A stretch of 20,675 nt of DNA from NCBI GenBank assembly GCA_902796625.1, contig CADBPX010000019.1:1-20675 (forward strand), written 5' to 3'. How positions within the stretch are numbered: position 1 is the stretch's first letter; each line of letters opens with the position of its first letter. The DNA is from an uncultured Pseudomonadota bacterium (GTDB lineage: Bacteria; Pseudomonadota; Alphaproteobacteria; RF32; CAG-239). The position numbers were made by a program, and so were the translations under genes. The notes under the pieces were generated by a model. It did no database searches, was not told the DNA's origin, and worked only from the letters and a program-made list of their open reading frames with translations. Positions 7,469 to 14,959 of this stretch are shown here, piece by piece.

Positions 7469-10171
7469 GTGGCAAAAGATATTTTTGATGATTCATTAGT
7501 CGAAAATGCCGAATACAACGGTAACAGAACGGAAGAAGAGAATCCGGTTTTGGTTGCTCAACGCTATTTAAATATCTTCCACCAAATTCACATTTTTAAT
7601 CCGCAAAAACGCAAAGAATTTGACCAGTCACTGCTGGAGATGCCGGAAAGAATTAAGCAGATTATGCCGGAAATTCCGGGAGGTAGAATGCTGTTAGAGC
7701 ATCTTTTAGAGTTGGAAAACGAAAAAGGTGTTGAAAACAGCTCAACAGTAAAGTTGCTAGGACGACGAAAACTTCCATCATTAAAAAATGCCGGAACGAG
7801 TGAACAGCCAACGCAGGAAATTACAACAGATCCTAATTTTGCAAAAAATTTAGCCACCTCGCTTGCTGAAGCGTTTAAGAGCAATAATTTGATACCGAAT
7901 CAAGATTTAAAAGATCTGTCAGAAATCCTAAACGAATCATTTAACACTTATGCACAAAATATGCAAAAGCTCTCAACTTCGATGCTTTCGAATAACCTTA
8001 ACAATATGCAGCAATCGCAAGCACAGATCCAACAGCAAATTCAAGAACAAATTAAACTGCAAAATGAAATTCAAACGCAGTTTGGCGAGCAACTTAAATT
8101 ACAAACTCAGCAGTTGCAGGAACAAGCTCAATGGCAAACTCAAATTCGTTCACAAATTAATCAAGAAGTACAAACCGCACAATCTACTGAAAATTCCGGT
8201 GCCAATCTGCAACAACAAAGTAATTTGCAGAATAACAATGCCAATTCAACCACAATCAACAACATAAACATTGATCCATCAGTATTAAAAACCCTGACAC
8301 AATCTTTGGAAGACAGTTCGAATCAGCGGCATGATGATTTTCAAAAAATTGTCGATACTTTAGATAAATATTTTGCTCAGGCTCCACGCCAGCAAAATGC
8401 TCCTCTTACCACCATTGCCAATTTGGTTACTCTGGCACTGCGTGAGAACAGTAAACAGCAATTAGATGCCATTAAAACTTTTGGTGCGGCACTGTCTAAG
8501 TCTATTATTGAATCCCAAAAAATTCTGACCGAGAAGTTGGAAAAGAAGGCTTGGCAACCGGGAAAAATTGAAAAAATTTACATTCAACAGCCGTTTGAAA
8601 CTATGGATAATTATCCGCAGCCACAAACGAGCAGAGAAAAAACATCAGAGCAATCATCTGATGTCGATATCGGTGTAGCGGAAAAGACGCCGGAATCGAT
8701 GGTTAATAATTTAGCGCCGGCAGGTGAAAAAGTTGCGGCAACTGGCATAAAAAATCAGAAAAAGGAAGCAGAAAATTCTGCCAAAAACAGTTCGGAAGGC
8801 GATTCTGTTGTCGCTGAGAATAATACCGCTAAAACCGATTCTTTAACAAAAGAAAAAATCAACGCTATTATCGAAACTAAAAACTCCGATATTTCGCCCG
8901 TTAACACTGATGAAATTGAAGAAAGCCCGAAAAAGAAAAAGAAAAAGAAGAAGAAAAAGAAGAAGGCTTCAGCAGATGATATAGCAGCGACTGTTGCTCA
9001 ATTGCCAGAGCAAAATGAAACCCTTTCGGAAGGTATTACCGAAGAAACAGCTGATACGGCCAATGATGAAAGCCGCACCTCAGATTTTTCAGCTGATGAA
9101 CTTTGGGAAGATTTCAATGCTAATGCTTCTGATGAAGTTTCCGACAATGATGAGGAAACGGAAACATCTGACCAAACAGAAGTGCTTGACAGTAATTTAC
9201 CGGCCGAAGGTGAGGCCCAACCGAGAAAATATCCGAAATCGCATCTTTATGACGATGCCATGGCTAAAATTAAAGCGGCGATCAACTCCGAAAATGATAT
9301 TTCCCTTGACGATTTGGATGATGTAGAACCTGTATCACTGGAAACTCCTGCCCTTGACAGCGAAGAAGAACAATATGAAGATATTCCGTTAGAAGATATT
9401 TTTACCGAAAGCTCGCAAACATCTTCTGAAGATAAGCAATCAGCATCGTTAAATGATAAAACTGAAGGATGGTATGAGCAAAATAACAATTCGACAATAT
9501 CTGCGCCGGCGGATAAATGGGAATATGTTGATGAAAACGGCAATCCGATTGACCCCGAACAAATTGGCGATGATTGGGAATATGTTGATGAAAACGGTAA
9601 TCCGATTGATCCTCATCAAATTGACAATGACTGGGAATATGTTGATGAAAATGGTAATCCGATAAATGTCTCCGATGACGGCGACTGGGAATATGTCGAT
9701 GAAAACGGCAATCCGATAAATGCCTCTGATGACGGCGACTGGGAATATGTCGATGAAAACGGCAATCCGATAAATGCCTCTGATGACGGCGACTGGGAGT
9801 ACGTCGATGAAAACGGCAATCCGGTTGATGGTAATCAGGTTGCTGATGACGATTGGAATAACCTCTTTGATGACGGAACAGCAACAGCTCCGCAACCGGC
9901 CGCTCAACCGGAAACCGCCGCCGAAACAGCTAACGCTGATGACGATTGGGAAAATCTCTTTGATAACGGAACAGCAACAGCTCCGCAACCGGCCGTTCAA
10001 CCGACAACCGCCGCCGATAACGCTAACGCTGATGACGATTGGAATAACCTCTTTGATAACGGAACAGCAACAGCTCCGCAACCGGCCGTTCAACCGGCAA
10101 CCGCCGCCGATAACGCTAACGCTGATGACGATTGGGAAAATCTCTTTGATGATAATAAATCAGACGGTTAA
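7469..10171 (+). CDS. Large acidic repeat protein with Gln-rich coiled region, poly-lysine run and two tandem repeat arrays
   Basis: The family is not recognised. The start is a GTG at 7469 with AGAGG at 7454-7458. There is no signal peptide and no membrane segment, so the product is probably cytoplasmic or a secreted substrate. The first ~110 residues look globular. A Gln-rich, probably coiled-coil part follows at about 165-240, then a helical segment to about 365 and a low-complexity acidic linker. Twelve consecutive lysines sit at residues 488-499. Six WEYVDENGNP units of 18-19 residues (from Trp684 to about 785) and four 31-residue units beginning DDW[N/E]NLFD (Trp796, 827, 858, 889) end the protein. 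The place between the channel genes and the secretin operon suggests a scaffold, length-setting or substrate role in the same apparatus; this is inference. A fast-evolving effector is the main alternative. Confidence 0.7.
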   Translation: MAKDIFDDSLVENAEYNGNRTEEENPVLVAQRYLNIFHQIHIFNPQKRKEFDQSLLEMPERIKQIMPEIPGGRMLLEHLLELENEKGVENSSTVKLLGRRKLPSLKNAGTSEQPTQEITTDPNFAKNLATSLAEAFKSNNLIPNQDLKDLSEILNESFNTYAQNMQKLSTSMLSNNLNNMQQSQAQIQQQIQEQIKLQNEIQTQFGEQLKLQTQQLQEQAQWQTQIRSQINQEVQTAQSTENSGANLQQQSNLQNNNANSTTINNINIDPSVLKTLTQSLEDSSNQRHDDFQKIVDTLDKYFAQAPRQQNAPLTTIANLVTLALRENSKQQLDAIKTFGAALSKSIIESQKILTEKLEKKAWQPGKIEKIYIQQPFETMDNYPQPQTSREKTSEQSSDVDIGVAEKTPESMVNNLAPAGEKVAATGIKNQKKEAENSAKNSSEGDSVVAENNTAKTDSLTKEKINAIIETKNSDISPVNTDEIEESPKKKKKKKKKKKKASADDIAATVAQLPEQNETLSEGITEETADTANDESRTSDFSADELWEDFNANASDEVSDNDEETETSDQTEVLDSNLPAEGEAQPRKYPKSHLYDDAMAKIKAAINSENDISLDDLDDVEPVSLETPALDSEEEQYEDIPLEDIFTESSQTSSEDKQSASLNDKTEGWYEQNNNSTISAPADKWEYVDENGNPIDPEQIGDDWEYVDENGNPIDPHQIDNDWEYVDENGNPINVSDDGDWEYVDENGNPINASDDGDWEYVDENGNPINASDDGDWEYVDENGNPVDGNQVADDDWNNLFDDGTATAPQPAAQPETAAETANADDDWENLFDNGTATAPQPAVQPTTAADNANADDDWNNLFDNGTATAPQPAVQPATAADNANADDDWENLFDDNKSDG
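9515..9823 (+). repeat. In-frame tandem repeat array, six units of 54-57 bp
   Basis: Six copies of a unit encoding WEYVDENGNP begin at Trp codons 9518, 9575, 9632, 9686, 9740 and 9794. The first two periods are 57 bp and the next three 54 bp. The unit core is strongly conserved at DNA level, while the linker changes from DPxQI to NxSDDG. The fourth and fifth units are nearly identical, which points to recent duplication. Confidence 0.95.
9848..10153 (+). repeat. In-frame tandem repeat array, 93-bp period
   Basis: Four DDW[N/E]NLFD units begin around Trp codons 9854, 9947, 10040 and 10133, exactly 93 bp (31 residues) apart. Each of the first three is followed by GTATAPQPA and a Pro/Ala-rich linker; the fourth is truncated and ends the protein. 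Long identical DNA blocks between units indicate recent expansion or homogenisation, and copy number is likely to vary between strains. Confidence 0.95.
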
Positions 10172-10188
10172 AAGGATATAAAAAAAGA

Positions 10189-10217
10189 TTTACAAAAGCA
10201 TTGCTCTTGATTACAAT
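10189..10217 (+). promoter_or_regulatory. Putative sigma-70 promoter of the secretin operon
   Basis: TTTACA (10189-10194) and TACAAT (10212-10217) are separated by exactly 17 bases, each one base from consensus, and lie 23 bases before the ATG at 10241. AAAAGGA at 10228-10234 is the ribosome binding site. The promoter lies in the 69-base gap after the repeat-protein gene and would drive the following three closely spaced genes. Confidence 0.6.
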
Positions 10218-10240
10218 GAACAAAATGAAAAGGATTGGTT

Positions 10241-10729
10241 ATGGCAAAAGAAAATTCGGCAAAAATCTCAAATGAATTACTTTGGTATGTTGATAATTAT
10301 ATCGTACTTATCGACTATTATGATCGCACCATTTCTCGTATTGCTGCACGATGCGTACGCAAGGGCAATATAGCTTTGGAAGAATATAAATTTTATCCAT
10401 ATATATTGGATGTTTTGGAAGAAATTTGTGAAACCGGAAATTTAATTTTGGAACATCATGAATTGTATCCTTACGTTGAAAGAAAGATTGCCGGCGGTGT
10501 TCCGGCTTTGCGTGAAAATCTCGCTATTTATCAAGAAGAGCTGGAAAACAACCAGTCTCCGGAGATGGTCAAAGCAGATATTAAAAGTGAAGATGCAGCC
10601 ACTCTAAAAGATGGTTTTGATAAATCAATAGATCCTACGGTAGGCGCCGGCATGAACATAGATGACCTAATGAATAAGCTTATGGCCGAAAATAATCTTG
10701 AGAACACAAGTGAAGAAGAAGAACAATAA
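10241..10729 (+). CDS. Small acidic protein of unknown function, first gene of the secretin operon
   Basis: The family is not recognised. The ATG at 10241 is chosen over a TTG at 10235 because AAAAGGA lies 6 bases upstream. The product has 162 residues, no signal peptide and no membrane segment. The first ~110 residues look helical and rich in aromatic and charged residues (WYVDNYIVLIDYYDRT). The last 50 are acidic, contain an IDDLMNKLM segment and end in EEEEQ. The gene is 14 bases upstream of the secretin-like lipoprotein gene, so co-transcription is likely. A cytoplasmic chaperone or assembly factor for the same apparatus is a guess from context only. Confidence 0.7.
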   Translation: MAKENSAKISNELLWYVDNYIVLIDYYDRTISRIAARCVRKGNIALEEYKFYPYILDVLEEICETGNLILEHHELYPYVERKIAGGVPALRENLAIYQEELENNQSPEMVKADIKSEDAATLKDGFDKSIDPTVGAGMNIDDLMNKLMAENNLENTSEEEEQ

Positions 10730-10743
10730 CTGGAAGGCTTAAA

Positions 10744-12123
10744 ATGAAAAAACATAACAATTTTATATCCATAATATCTACAATGGCATTTATGCTCAGC
10801 CTTTCGGCTTGTATTGATCTTCATGCTTTTGGTTTTAATAATAACGCTCAAACAACAGACCAGTCTGCAACAACGGCAACGACTGCCGAACAATTACCGA
10901 TAACAACCGAAGTTTCTCCGCAGGTAATTACTTCAACCGTGGAAATTCCGGCATCGTCATACATTGCCAGCGAACCGACCGTTCCGCTTGATCCGTCTGA
11001 AAGACGTATGATCCGCACGCCGGAAGGAGCCAATAAACTTGACTTGGAAACGCCACTTCGTTGTGATGTTAATTGGGAAACCCAACAGATGATTTTGACT
11101 TTGCCGTACAACCGCTCGGCTTTCCGACAAGAGCGTAACGGTCAAAATGATCCTTTGCCGCGTTATGAAGTTACCGGCTTCAGTTTTGATATGATGCCGG
11201 CAGAAAAAGCCATTGTTAAGTTAACGAAAGAAGCCGGTATCCGCGTTTCTTCGGCTGATGGTCCATATACCAGTATCTCGGCCTCAGACCTTAAAGGAGA
11301 ACTTTCGGCAGTAATTAAAATGATTACCGAATCGGCCGGAATTTATTATACTTATAATGCTAAAGATAAAATTTTAACTCTCAGCCGCCATGCAAATATG
11401 ACCTTATATACTCCGCATTCGCGTCCGATTATTCTTGGTCTTCTTGATGTTATCCGCGGCGCCGGTATTACCGATATTGTTACCAACTGGTCCGATTATT
11501 CCATTACATTTGATGCTGATGTTGAAACAAAAGATAAAATGGTTGATCTTATTAATATCTTTGAAAACAGCCCGACATTAATTGCTTATGACGTGAGCGT
11601 ATTCAGATTATATCCATACGATTCTTCCCGCGATATCGAATGGAATGATCTTTTGAAAGCCTTTGATTTTGGTTCAATAACCACTGCCCAAACCGGGGTA
11701 ATCGGGCGAACGTTAACAACCACCAATGAAATTTCAATTGAAAAATTGCAACAATTTTTGGGCAATCAGGCGCAAATAGAAGCGGTTTCCGAGGGAAAAT
11801 TTGTTGTACCGAATCTGTGGATGGCTCGTTTTGATATCGGCAAATGCAAAATGCCGCAGGCTAATGCTAACGGGCTGTCTATTCTGGCTAAAGCCTCTAT
11901 AGAAAAAAATAATATCATTTTCTCAGATATTACTTTGGAAGAAACAGACGGTCAGGTTACCAATTTTAAAATCCGCAACAAGTTAGGCGAAAATTTTATG
12001 ATTATCGGATTACCGAATGAACTTTTCGGTATAAAGTCACCGCGTTCCGAAACGATTATATTTATGGTACCGCGGCTTATTCGCACCTTAAAAACCAATG
12101 AAACAATTAAGAATAAAATTTAA
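10744..12123 (+). CDS. Secretin-like outer-membrane lipoprotein (PilN/type IVB-like)
   Basis: The start at 10744 follows GGAAGG by about 7 bases. The N-terminus is a lipoprotein signal with lipobox LSAC, so Cys23 would be acylated. A Thr/Ser-rich linker is followed by an N0/STN-like domain at about residues 143-217 (FSFDMMPAEKAIVKLTKEAG), an N1-like part to about 275, and a divergent secretin-like C-terminus at about 280-448. That ends with GENFMIIGLPNE, comparable to the usual dGet-viGGL strand, and ETIIFMVPRLIR, comparable to the usual ELVIliTPrIv end. At 459 residues it is slightly shorter than typical PilN-type secretins. Inferred role: outer-membrane ring of the secretion or pilus machine encoded nearby. 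It is not a clear VirB9 or VirB7. Confidence is high for lipoprotein and moderate for secretin. Confidence 0.7.
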   Translation: MKKHNNFISIISTMAFMLSLSACIDLHAFGFNNNAQTTDQSATTATTAEQLPITTEVSPQVITSTVEIPASSYIASEPTVPLDPSERRMIRTPEGANKLDLETPLRCDVNWETQQMILTLPYNRSAFRQERNGQNDPLPRYEVTGFSFDMMPAEKAIVKLTKEAGIRVSSADGPYTSISASDLKGELSAVIKMITESAGIYYTYNAKDKILTLSRHANMTLYTPHSRPIILGLLDVIRGAGITDIVTNWSDYSITFDADVETKDKMVDLINIFENSPTLIAYDVSVFRLYPYDSSRDIEWNDLLKAFDFGSITTAQTGVIGRTLTTTNEISIEKLQQFLGNQAQIEAVSEGKFVVPNLWMARFDIGKCKMPQANANGLSILAKASIEKNNIIFSDITLEETDGQVTNFKIRNKLGENFMIIGLPNELFGIKSPRSETIIFMVPRLIRTLKTNETIKNKI

Positions 12124-12135
12124 TCGGAGATAATA

Positions 12136-12735
12136 ATGGTAGAAACGCAAAACAGAGGAATACGCAAAATCAGAAAAATAAAACGCGTACGCCCACTAAA
12201 TGACCAACCGGCTACCTATGGAATGCCAAGCAAGGTTAATGTCGGTTATACTCCTCAGGATATTACTCAGCAAAATGATACTGTTTATGAAAATAACGGT
12301 GAGGCCGAAAATATTAAGTTCATTACCGAAGATGACCTCTATCCGGCGCAGCAAACTGAATCAATTTCCTTTTATTTGAAAAATAAAACCGTTATGTTAA
12401 TGCTGATATTGGCTGGGCTTATCGGTGCGGTTATTGGAGCTTTACTATTGGGAGGTCAGAGTACACCGAAAGGAAGAGGACTTGACGGAGTTATCTTCAA
12501 TCAAGATGTGCCACCGGGAAGGAGCCGTTGCGGATTGGTTGCCCCAAATCAAGGCTGTGTTCTCTATTTGATGAATCACCGCACCCAAGAAATTTCCGGA
12601 CGCGATTTCTTTACTACCGCGGCACAGTGGATGAATCGTCCGCGCTATTTAATTGAAACCAGCAATTTGCATTATACAAACGTGCGGATTAAACCGGGAT
12701 ATATTGCTCAAATTAACATTCCGCCGAACAGCTAA
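12136..12735 (+). CDS. Bitopic inner-membrane protein, third gene of the secretin operon
   Basis: The family is not recognised. The ATG at 12136 follows CGGAGA at 12125-12130 and is 12 bases after the secretin-like gene. The 199-residue product has a basic N-terminus (RKIRKIKRVRP), a ~60-residue cytoplasmic part, one membrane segment at about residues 84-106 and a ~93-residue periplasmic domain with two cysteines (Cys132, Cys141) that could form a disulfide. The single-span topology and the place after a secretin-like gene recall inner-membrane partners of secretins (PilP-type) or a VirB10-like linker, but no motif of either is visible. Confidence 0.72.
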   Translation: MVETQNRGIRKIRKIKRVRPLNDQPATYGMPSKVNVGYTPQDITQQNDTVYENNGEAENIKFITEDDLYPAQQTESISFYLKNKTVMLMLILAGLIGAVIGALLLGGQSTPKGRGLDGVIFNQDVPPGRSRCGLVAPNQGCVLYLMNHRTQEISGRDFFTTAAQWMNRPRYLIETSNLHYTNVRIKPGYIAQINIPPNS

Positions 12736-13410
12736 TTAGTCACGAGTGTGCTGTATTTTTGGTAAACTGCTTATCAGAACCTGCAAGTTCTGCAACAAGG
12801 TGTTATCTTGATTAATCAGAACACCTTTAATACCGGCTTGTCGAGCCATTGCCAGATTCCGCGGTGCATCATCATACAATATGCAATTTTCAGCATTGGC
12901 ACCGATCTTAGCTAAAAACATTGAGAATGCTTGCGGAGCTTGCTTAGGATAAAAATATCCGCCGACTTGAGTTGCCGTAATGTCATAAATCCTTACTCCG
13001 GATTTTTCCGTTTCTTCAGATGATTTATGAAACAATTGACGGGTAACCATATCAACATGCTCCCGACTGTTATTGGTAAAAATAACAATTTCGGCATACG
13101 GCAAAACCTGCTGAAATTTATTCCACAGTTTTTTATCTTCTTTTATATTTGAATAATCAATTTTTTCAGCCAACTGCCGGCAAAATTTTCCAAAATCATA
13201 ATTGCTATAATTGCAAATTTCGCGAATATAATTAAAAATTCCCAGATGGTTTTCTTTGATTGTTTTGGCCGAGATCTTTGCCTGTTCTTCACCGCTTATT
13301 TTAACCTCGTTGCGATAAATATCTTTAACGGCATCGATAATATTTTGGGTTGGCAAATCCGCAACCGGATATAACACACCATCGCAATCAATAATCAGCG
13401 TTTTCTTCAA
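12736..13410 (-). CDS. HAD-superfamily phosphatase, pyrimidine 5'-nucleotidase-like
   Basis: HAD motif I is IIDCDGVLYP with nucleophile Asp8 and Asp10, motif II is VIFTNN with Thr112, a Lys156 follows in PKQAP, and motif III is ILYDD with Asp180-Asp181. The ~90-residue helical cap after motif I and the DxDxxLYP form match the SDT1/pyrimidine 5'-nucleotidase subgroup, which removes phosphate from small phosphorylated metabolites. The start is a TTG sharing TTGA with the stop of the DUF4167 gene (positions 13407-13410), with AGAGGA about 9 bases upstream, so translation is probably coupled. The stop codon directly abuts the stop of the convergent gene on the + strand. Substrate cannot be told from the sequence. 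Confidence 0.85.
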   Translation of the reverse strand: MKKTLIIDCDGVLYPVADLPTQNIIDAVKDIYRNEVKISGEEQAKISAKTIKENHLGIFNYIREICNYSNYDFGKFCRQLAEKIDYSNIKEDKKLWNKFQQVLPYAEIVIFTNNSREHVDMVTRQLFHKSSEETEKSGVRIYDITATQVGGYFYPKQAPQAFSMFLAKIGANAENCILYDDAPRNLAMARQAGIKGVLINQDNTLLQNLQVLISSLPKIQHTRD

Positions 13411-14006
13411 GCTTCAGTTTCCTCTAAATTACTTTTTTTAGCCCGCGTAACCGTTCGGTGCCGTTTTACTTTTTCTTCTGCTTGATTTGCTGCTTCTTCC
13501 AACGATTGTGCTTCATTGGCCGAAACTTCAACAATGGTAAAACTCCTCCGCCGACGCTGAGGTTTTGCCTTTTCCTCATTTTTCACCGCTTCGGCTTTAA
13601 CCGCATTTTCATTGCTATTATCCGAGGAATTTTCGACAACCGTTTCCCGCGCCTGTGTTTCAACCAAACCATTCTCCGACGTATTTTCGGTCGCATCATT
13701 CACATTTTCTTCTTTTGGCGCATCATTTTGGTTTGAGCGTTGACTATCCCGCTGTTGATTTTTACGTTCATTAATTTCCGTAACAATTTTGCGATAATGC
13801 TCGGCATATTGGCGGAAAACTTCCATCTCAACATAATTACCGTTACTGTGCGCTTCTTTAGCGAGTTCATTATATTTTTTTATTAAATCCAAGGCGGTTC
13901 CGCTGAATTTTCCGGCGGAACAAACACTGTCAAATTTATAATTTAAGGAATAAATCGTATTGTTATTATTTCCGTTATTATGAAATTTATTATTTATTTT
14001 TTTCAT
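13407..14006 (-). CDS. DUF4167-domain protein
   Basis: The N-terminal part contains an Asn-rich stretch and then FDSVCSAGKFSGTALDLIKK and EVFRQYAEHYRKIV. These match the alphaproteobacterial DUF4167 pattern of short helices ending in a QHAEHYxR motif. The rest is acidic and low-complexity, with an RRRRSF element near residue 150 that could bind nucleic acid. The ATG at 14006 is preferred over a TTG at 14018 (203 residues). DUF4167 genes commonly lie next to prmC in alphaproteobacteria, as here. Molecular function is unknown; an RNA or ribosome link is only suggested by neighbours. Confidence 0.82.
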   Translation of the reverse strand: MKKINNKFHNNGNNNNTIYSLNYKFDSVCSAGKFSGTALDLIKKYNELAKEAHSNGNYVEMEVFRQYAEHYRKIVTEINERKNQQRDSQRSNQNDAPKEENVNDATENTSENGLVETQARETVVENSSDNSNENAVKAEAVKNEEKAKPQRRRRSFTIVEVSANEAQSLEEAANQAEEKVKRHRTVTRAKKSNLEETEA

Positions 14007-14055
14007 TTTACCACTCAAACAAACAAGGCTTGTTGCCTCAAAAAAAATTAACCTG

Positions 14056-14082
14056 AAAAACCGAGCGACATAAACTGCTCAG
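14056..14082 (-). terminator. Weak Rho-independent terminator after prmC
   Basis: On the - strand CTGAGC and GCTCGG can form a six-pair stem (one wobble) around a 10-base loop, followed at once by TTTTTC. It lies in the 98-base gap between prmC and the DUF4167 gene. The stem is short, so partial termination is more likely than full. Confidence 0.38.
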
Positions 14083-14104
14083 TAACTATATACTGTTTTT
14101 TTTC

Positions 14105-14959
14105 CTAATCTGCAACAGTTTTTTGCATAATTATACAGCGGGCAATCCCCGATAAATCGCTTACGGTTTTAACCCATATCAAGCCGTTACGGCTGAATAT
14201 TTCAACAATATTTTCGGCTTGTCCGCAACCTGCTTCAATAAATATATAGCCGTTATTTTTTAATATCTTCGGTGCCAATTCGGCAATCCGGCAATAGCTT
14301 TCATATCCATTTTTGCCGCCATCCAGAGCCGTTAAGGGATCATATTTTCTCACTTCAATCTCCAAGTTGGCAATTTCGGCTGTTTTAATATACGGCGGAT
14401 TGGTCACAATAAAATCATACGGAGTTTTAATTTTATACTCGAAATCATCATCAAACCAATCAGCTTTAATTAATTCCAACCTGTTTTCTAAGCCATATTG
14501 CCGCATATTATCCCGAGCAACCGCCAATGCCGCGGCAGAAGCATCTACCCCATCACCTGTGGCGTTAAGACGTTCTAAAAGCAATGATATAATAATACAG
14601 CCGCTCCCTGTTCCCAAATCCAAAATTTTTACCTTTTTCTCTTGCGGTATATACTCCAGAGCGCTTTCAACCAAAATTTCGGTATCCGGACGCGGTGACA
14701 ACACATCTTTGCTGACACGAAAATCATACTTATAAAATTCTTTGTGTTCTAAAATCTTATCCAACGGTTCATGTTGCAAACGCCGGCGCAGAAGTTTTTG
14801 AACTTCCGCCTGTTGGTTGCCGTCTAATACAATATTTTCGTTAATTTCCGATGGTTTTTGCTGTAAAATCTCCGCCAAAAGCAAGCGGGTTTCCAAGCGC
14901 GGACTGGCAATACCGGCATCAATCAGAGCTTGCATTACGGTTGAAAAATCTACGCTCAT
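14105..14959 (-). CDS. prmC: Release factor glutamine methyltransferase PrmC (HemK)
   Basis: PrmC methylates the glutamine of the GGQ motif in peptide chain release factors using S-adenosylmethionine. The 284-residue product has the helical N-terminal domain with VLSPRPDTE (about residues 86-94), SAM-binding motif I DLGTGSG (114-120) and the diagnostic NPPY (187-190). Length is normal for the family. The ATG overlaps the stop of rpoH in an ATGA at 14956-14959, so the two are translationally coupled. The usual partner prfA is not next to it here; rpoH takes that place. Confidence 0.96.
   Translation of the reverse strand: MSVDFSTVMQALIDAGIASPRLETRLLLAEILQQKPSEINENIVLDGNQQAEVQKLLRRRLQHEPLDKILEHKEFYKYDFRVSKDVLSPRPDTEILVESALEYIPQEKKVKILDLGTGSGCIIISLLLERLNATGDGVDASAAALAVARDNMRQYGLENRLELIKADWFDDDFEYKIKTPYDFIVTNPPYIKTAEIANLEIEVRKYDPLTALDGGKNGYESYCRIAELAPKILKNNGYIFIEAGCGQAENIVEIFSRNGLIWVKTVSDLSGIARCIIMQKTVAD

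Noticed and set aside
9402..10093. Long - strand open frames with repeated motifs opposite the repeat arrays
   Set aside because: They are antisense images of the + strand coding repeats, with no ribosome binding site or sensible composition.
9515..10153. CRISPR-like array
   Set aside because: The periods (54-57 and 93 bp) are all multiples of three, lie in frame inside a long gene, and there are no unique spacers between short repeats.
13403..13412. Frameshift joining the DUF4167 and HAD genes
   Set aside because: Both products have complete, normal domains, and the TTGA overlap with an upstream AGAGGA is ordinary translational coupling.
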